The notes under the pieces: model-generated | The model's database searches: none | Told to the model about the DNA's origin: nothing | What the model saw: only the letters and a program-made list of their open reading frames with translations | Part shown: positions 22,623-26,070 of the stretch, piece by piece | Layout: each line of letters begins with the position of its first letter | Position numbering within the stretch: position 1 is the stretch's first letter | Assembly (NCBI GenBank): GCA_023432025.1 | Contig: JAEYVE010000081.1 | Coordinates: 1 to 26,070, forward strand | From: Pseudomonadota bacterium | GTDB lineage: Bacteria > Myxococcota_A > Polyangia > Polyangiales > Polyangiaceae | Length of the DNA: 26,070 nt | Direction: 5' to 3' | Program-made: the position numbers and the translations under genes

Positions 22623-24395
22623 TTACTCGTCGACGATCACGTCCTCTTGCGTGGCCGCGACCACCTCTTCCACGGTGGTTCGTCCGAGCAGGACCTTGCG
22701 CGCGCCGTCGTCGCGCATGGTGTCCATGCCGCTGTTCTGCGCCGCGCGCTTGATGGTTTGCGCGTCTGCGTTCTTGAGCACCAAGGCGCCGACGATGTCA
22801 TCGACGACCATCAACTCGTAAATGCCGCGACGGCCCGTGAAGCCCTTGTGGTCACAGCGCTCGCAGCCACCCGGCTTGTAGAACGTGGGCGGGGTGTCTT
22901 GGCGCCAACCCACGGGCTCGTAGTCCACGCCCGGCAGCTGGTAGCGCGGCGAGACCCGCCGATTGTCTCGCCAGCGGGTGCGCTCTCGATCGATGCCCAG
23001 CTGCTGCAGCTCGTAGGGCGTGGCCTCGTACGGCACGCGGCAGTGGTCGCACAAAACGCGCACCAGGCGCTGCGCCAAAATGCCGATGACCGTGGAGCGA
23101 ACCAAGAACGGCTCGATGTCCATTTCCACGAGGCGAGTGACGGCGCCAGCGGAGTCGTTGGTGTGCAGCGTGGACAGCACCAAGTGGCCCGTCATGGACG
23201 CGTGCATGGCGATGTCCGCGGTTTCCTTGTCGCGGATTTCACCCACCATGATGACGTCCGGATCTTGACGCAAGAATGCGCGCAGCGCGCTCGCGAAGGT
23301 GAGCCCAATCTTGGGCTGCACGGGCAGCTGATGAATGCCGCCGATTTCGTACTCCACCGGATCTTCGGCCGTCAGAATGTTCGTGTTCGGCTGGTTGATG
23401 CGGTTCAAGCACGCGTACAAGGTGGTCGTTTTGCCGCTACCGGTGGGGCCCGTCACCAAAATGATGCCGTCGGGGCGACGGATCAGCTGGTCCATCAGCG
23501 TGTAGTCGCGCTTGGCGAAGCCGAGGTCGCTCAAGTCGAGCAGCGTGTTCGTCTTCTGGAGAAGGCGCATCACGATGCGCTCGTGGTCGCGGCTCGTCGG
23601 AATGGTGGAGACGCGCACGTCGATGCCGCGCCCCGCGATGCGCAGAGAAATGCGCCCGTCCTGCGGCAGCCGCTTTTCGGCGATGTTGAGGCCGGCCATG
23701 ATTTTCACGCGCGCAATGACCGCGCTCATGAACTGCCGACTGGCGCGCTTGGCGATGTAGAGCTCGCCATCGATGCGGTAGCGCACCAAGACCTCGCGCT
23801 CCTCGGGCTCGATGTGAATGTCGCTGGCGCGCTCCTTGATGGCCTGGGAAAAAAGCGCGTTGACCCAGCGAATGATGGGCGCGTCGTCGTCCGAATCGAG
23901 CAGGTCGGCTTGGTCGTGGTCGTCGAGCTGCTCGTCGCTCTGGAGCTCGCTGACCGTGTCTTGACGCTCGTACACGCGGTTGATGGCGTCCATCACCGCG
24001 CCCGGGGCGGCCACACGAACGACGACCTCCTTGTCCAAGAGCGCGCGCACGTCGTCCTGCGCCGTGGTCGAGAGCGGATCGGCGCAGACGAGCTCTACGC
24101 GATCCTCGCTTTCGGCGACGAGCAGCACCTTGTTGCCCTTGGCGTACGAAATGGGCAAACGCGTGGCGACTTCCAGCGGCACCGCCTCGGCGTCCACCTT
24201 CTCGACGTACGAAAGCCCACACTCCGCGGCGAGAGCGCGGGCCACCTCGCCTTCGGTGGCCGCCTTGCTCTGTACCAAGAGCTCGAGCAGCGGAACGCCA
24301 CGCTCGCGCTGCTGTTCGTACAGCGTCTCGAGCAGAGTGCCGTCGACTACGCCCTGCCGAACGAGGATGCTACCGAGCGCGCGCTGCTCTTCCAC
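22623..24395 (-). CDS. gspE: Type II secretion ATPase GspE
   Basis: GspE hydrolyses ATP to drive pseudopilus assembly from the cytoplasmic face. The 590 residues contain an N-terminal MshEN-like domain (1-140), the Walker A motif GPTGSGKTT (316-324), the Asp-box area ILTAEDPVEYE, Walker B VIMVGEIRD (381-389) and the His-box GHLVLSTLHTND. The zinc-binding tetracysteine motif is C449xxC452 and C511xxC514. The spacing between the two pairs is 58 residues, against 29 in Vibrio EpsE, so an extra segment of about 29 residues (about 475-505) is present. The GTG start at 24395 is 3 bp after the gspD stop. All catalytic motifs are intact. Confidence 0.97.
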   Translation of the reverse strand: MEEQRALGSILVRQGVVDGTLLETLYEQQRERGVPLLELLVQSKAATEGEVARALAAECGLSYVEKVDAEAVPLEVATRLPISYAKGNKVLLVAESEDRVELVCADPLSTTAQDDVRALLDKEVVVRVAAPGAVMDAINRVYERQDTVSELQSDEQLDDHDQADLLDSDDDAPIIRWVNALFSQAIKERASDIHIEPEEREVLVRYRIDGELYIAKRASRQFMSAVIARVKIMAGLNIAEKRLPQDGRISLRIAGRGIDVRVSTIPTSRDHERIVMRLLQKTNTLLDLSDLGFAKRDYTLMDQLIRRPDGIILVTGPTGSGKTTTLYACLNRINQPNTNILTAEDPVEYEIGGIHQLPVQPKIGLTFASALRAFLRQDPDVIMVGEIRDKETADIAMHASMTGHLVLSTLHTNDSAGAVTRLVEMDIEPFLVRSTVIGILAQRLVRVLCDHCRVPYEATPYELQQLGIDRERTRWRDNRRVSPRYQLPGVDYEPVGWRQDTPPTFYKPGGCERCDHKGFTGRRGIYELMVVDDIVGALVLKNADAQTIKRAAQNSGMDTMRDDGARKVLLGRTTVEEVVAATQEDVIVDE

Positions 24396-24398
24396 GAC

Positions 24399-26070
24399 TC
24401 ACTCCACACGTTCAACGGTGACATTGCGCGCGATCGGCGCAATTCGAAGGGGTTCCGCGGTCATGCCCGTGCGCGGCGCCTGCTGTTGTTGCGGCTGCTG
24501 GTTTCTCCGGGGACGCGCCGGGGCGGGCGTGCCGCCACCTCCGCCGCCGCTCCCGGGCTTGACGGTAGCGGGCAGCTCGATGGCGTCGCCCGGGGTGTGC
24601 TCGTGCAGCTCACGCGGCTTCAGCTCCTCCTCCAAACGCTGCTGCTCTTCGATCTCGAAGTGCGCTTGGCGGATGTCCTCCACGAGGCCGTTGGCGCGTG
24701 TGTAGTCCATCGGAGGTTTCCACGCGTCCGTGGCGAACACGAAGTAGCGATCCAAGAACTCCTGTCGCTCCCGCATCTTCCGCTCGAAAATTCGGCGCAG
24801 GTCCGACTGCTCGCGGATGACGTGCGGCGTCAAAATGAGCAAGAGGTTGCTCTTGCGCTTGCTCGTCTTCGTCGAGCTGAACAAGAAGCCGAGCACGGGG
24901 ATGTCCCCCAGCACCGGCACCTTGTCCTTGGAGGTGGTGTACTCGTCCTTCATCAGGCCACCGATCACGATGGTCTGCTGGTCCTTCACCACGGCCGTGG
25001 TCTTGGTGGTGCGCCGCGTGATGGGGATGGCGCCGAGCGCGCCGACGGGAGTGCCGGGCGCGCTGCTCTCGAGCTCGATCTCGAGGCGCACCTGATCGGA
25101 TTCGTTGATGTGCGGCGTCACCTTGATTCGGTTGCCGACGTCCTCGCGAGGAGCCGCGAAGCCGAAGCCGCCGATGGCCGAGAGCGTTCCTGCGTTGATG
25201 GCGCCTTGCGCGCCGCCCGCGGCGAGGCCGGCCAAGTTCCCGAGACCGCCGCCCACGTTCGTCTGAAGCGGGATGTTCTCCCCCACGTTGATTTCCGCCA
25301 CCACGTTGTCCGTGGCGATGACGTGCGGGGTGGCGAGCACGTTGCCGCGCCCGGAGCTGGCCAGCGCCTGCAGCACCACGCCGAAGGCCGGAATGCTGAG
25401 GCCGTTGGCGAACAGGTTGCTGGTGCCGGGGATCGGCACGCCGCGTACACCCGCCGCGAAGCCCTGGAGCACGCTGGGGTCCGTCGGGAAAGCCACGGAG
25501 TTGGCCGCGTTGAAGCCGCCCAAGAAGAGCGAATCGCCTCCGCCGCCGATGTCCTCGTTGGCGCCGCCGTGCCAGGAGAAGCCCAAGTTTTGGGAGTCGG
25601 ACACGCCGACGTCCATGATGACCGCCTCGATGAACACCTGACGGCGCGGTTGATCGAGACGGTCGACGATGAGGCGCACCTGCGCGAAATCCCGCGCCGA
25701 CGAGCTGATGACGAGCGAGTTCGTCGCCTTGTCGGGCGTGACGTTCACGTCCCCTTCGAACATGCCGCCGGCGTTGCCCGCCGAGGCGGGCGCGGCGTTC
25801 TTGCCACGCGCGCCGGCGGCCTGCCCGGTGAGCATCTGCTGCAGCGTCTGCGCCAGCTCTTCCGCCACGGCGTGCTGCAGCGGCAACACGTGCGCGGCGC
25901 CGACTTCACCCGAGCGGCTGTCCAGCTTCTTCAGGACCTCGAGCAGCTTGCCGTAAGCCTCGTCGTTTCCGACCACCACCAGCGAGTTGGTTTGCTCGTC
26001 GGCGATGACCTTGCTCAGGCCGCCGCCCGTACCTTGACCGACCTCGAACAGGTCGTTGATGCGCTGCGCG
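24399..26070 (-). CDS. gspD: Type II secretion secretin GspD, 5' truncated by the window edge
   Basis: GspD forms the outer-membrane channel of the T2SS. The frame is open to the right edge of the window, so the signal peptide and N0/N1 domains are not seen. Visible from the edge are an N-domain with ADEQTNSLVVVGN, a second N-domain (VTPDKATNSLVISSSARDF), then the secretin beta-domain: EAVIMDVGVSDSQNLG, GRGNVLATPHVIATDNV, AEINVGENIPLQT, RIKVTPHINESDQVRLEIE, QQTIVIGGLMKD, VPVLGDIPVLGFLF and LLLILTPHVI. The C-terminal 115 residues after the channel are a charged helix followed by a Gly/Pro/Gln-rich stretch, ending in IAPIARNVTVERVE. This could be a replacement for the pilotin-binding S-domain. 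The stop is 3 bp from gspE. Confidence 0.96.
   Translation of the reverse strand, partial: AQRINDLFEVGQGTGGGLSKVIADEQTNSLVVVGNDEAYGKLLEVLKKLDSRSGEVGAAHVLPLQHAVAEELAQTLQQMLTGQAAGARGKNAAPASAGNAGGMFEGDVNVTPDKATNSLVISSSARDFAQVRLIVDRLDQPRRQVFIEAVIMDVGVSDSQNLGFSWHGGANEDIGGGGDSLFLGGFNAANSVAFPTDPSVLQGFAAGVRGVPIPGTSNLFANGLSIPAFGVVLQALASSGRGNVLATPHVIATDNVVAEINVGENIPLQTNVGGGLGNLAGLAAGGAQGAINAGTLSAIGGFGFAAPREDVGNRIKVTPHINESDQVRLEIELESSAPGTPVGALGAIPITRRTTKTTAVVKDQQTIVIGGLMKDEYTTSKDKVPVLGDIPVLGFLFSSTKTSKRKSNLLLILTPHVIREQSDLRRIFERKMRERQEFLDRYFVFATDAWKPPMDYTRANGLVEDIRQAHFEIEEQQRLEEELKPRELHEHTPGDAIELPATVKPGSGGGGGGTPAPARPRRNQQPQQQQAPRTGMTAEPLRIAPIARNVTVERVE

Overview
The window looks like chromosomal DNA from a GC-rich myxobacterium-type organism (Myxococcota, formerly Deltaproteobacteria). 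This is inferred from the very high GC content, a giant Ser/Thr-kinase/TPR fusion, a roadblock/LC7 protein, and a type II secretion (T2SS) operon with gspN at its end. No species is claimed. I see no rRNA, tRNA, CRISPR array, insertion sequence, integrase or phage gene; the region reads as core genome plus lineage-specific genes.

Layout. (1) 1-1991, minus strand: a roadblock/LC7 protein, aroQ (type II dehydroquinase), accB, then the 5' part of accC, which runs off the left edge. (2) 2379-5540, plus strand: an aconitase-family protein that has lost every recognisable Fe-S ligand motif, an exported probable outer-membrane protein, and a VOC-fold protein overlapping it by 4 bp. (3) 5619-7604, minus strand: an FtsB/DivIC-like division protein followed by a 538-residue protein whose N-terminus resembles the regulatory N-domain of GspE. 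(4) 7889-13198, plus strand: a protein of about 1769 residues with a possible death-like/effector-associated N-domain, a kinase domain, about 1000 residues of TPR-like repeats and an unrecognised C-terminal domain. It ends at a strong bidirectional terminator (13264-13298). (5) 13411-26070, minus strand: a T2SS operon read in the order gspD (5' end off the window), gspE, gspF, a gspG-like gene, gspG, gspH, gspI, gspJ, gspK, gspL, gspM, gspN.

How the genes work together. The T2SS block encodes the secretin (D), the ATPase (E), the inner-membrane platform (F, L, M), the major and minor pseudopilins (G, H, I, J, K) and the accessory GspN, packed into one tight transcription unit with repeated 4-bp GTGA stop/start overlaps. 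gspC and the prepilin peptidase gspO are not in the window. The acc genes serve the first step of fatty-acid synthesis and aroQ serves the shikimate pathway.

The items most worth a second look are the catalytically stripped aconitase-like protein, the GspG-like protein with no prepilin-peptidase site lying between gspF and gspG, the GspE-N-domain protein without an ATPase next to an FtsB-like gene, and the kinase/TPR giant.
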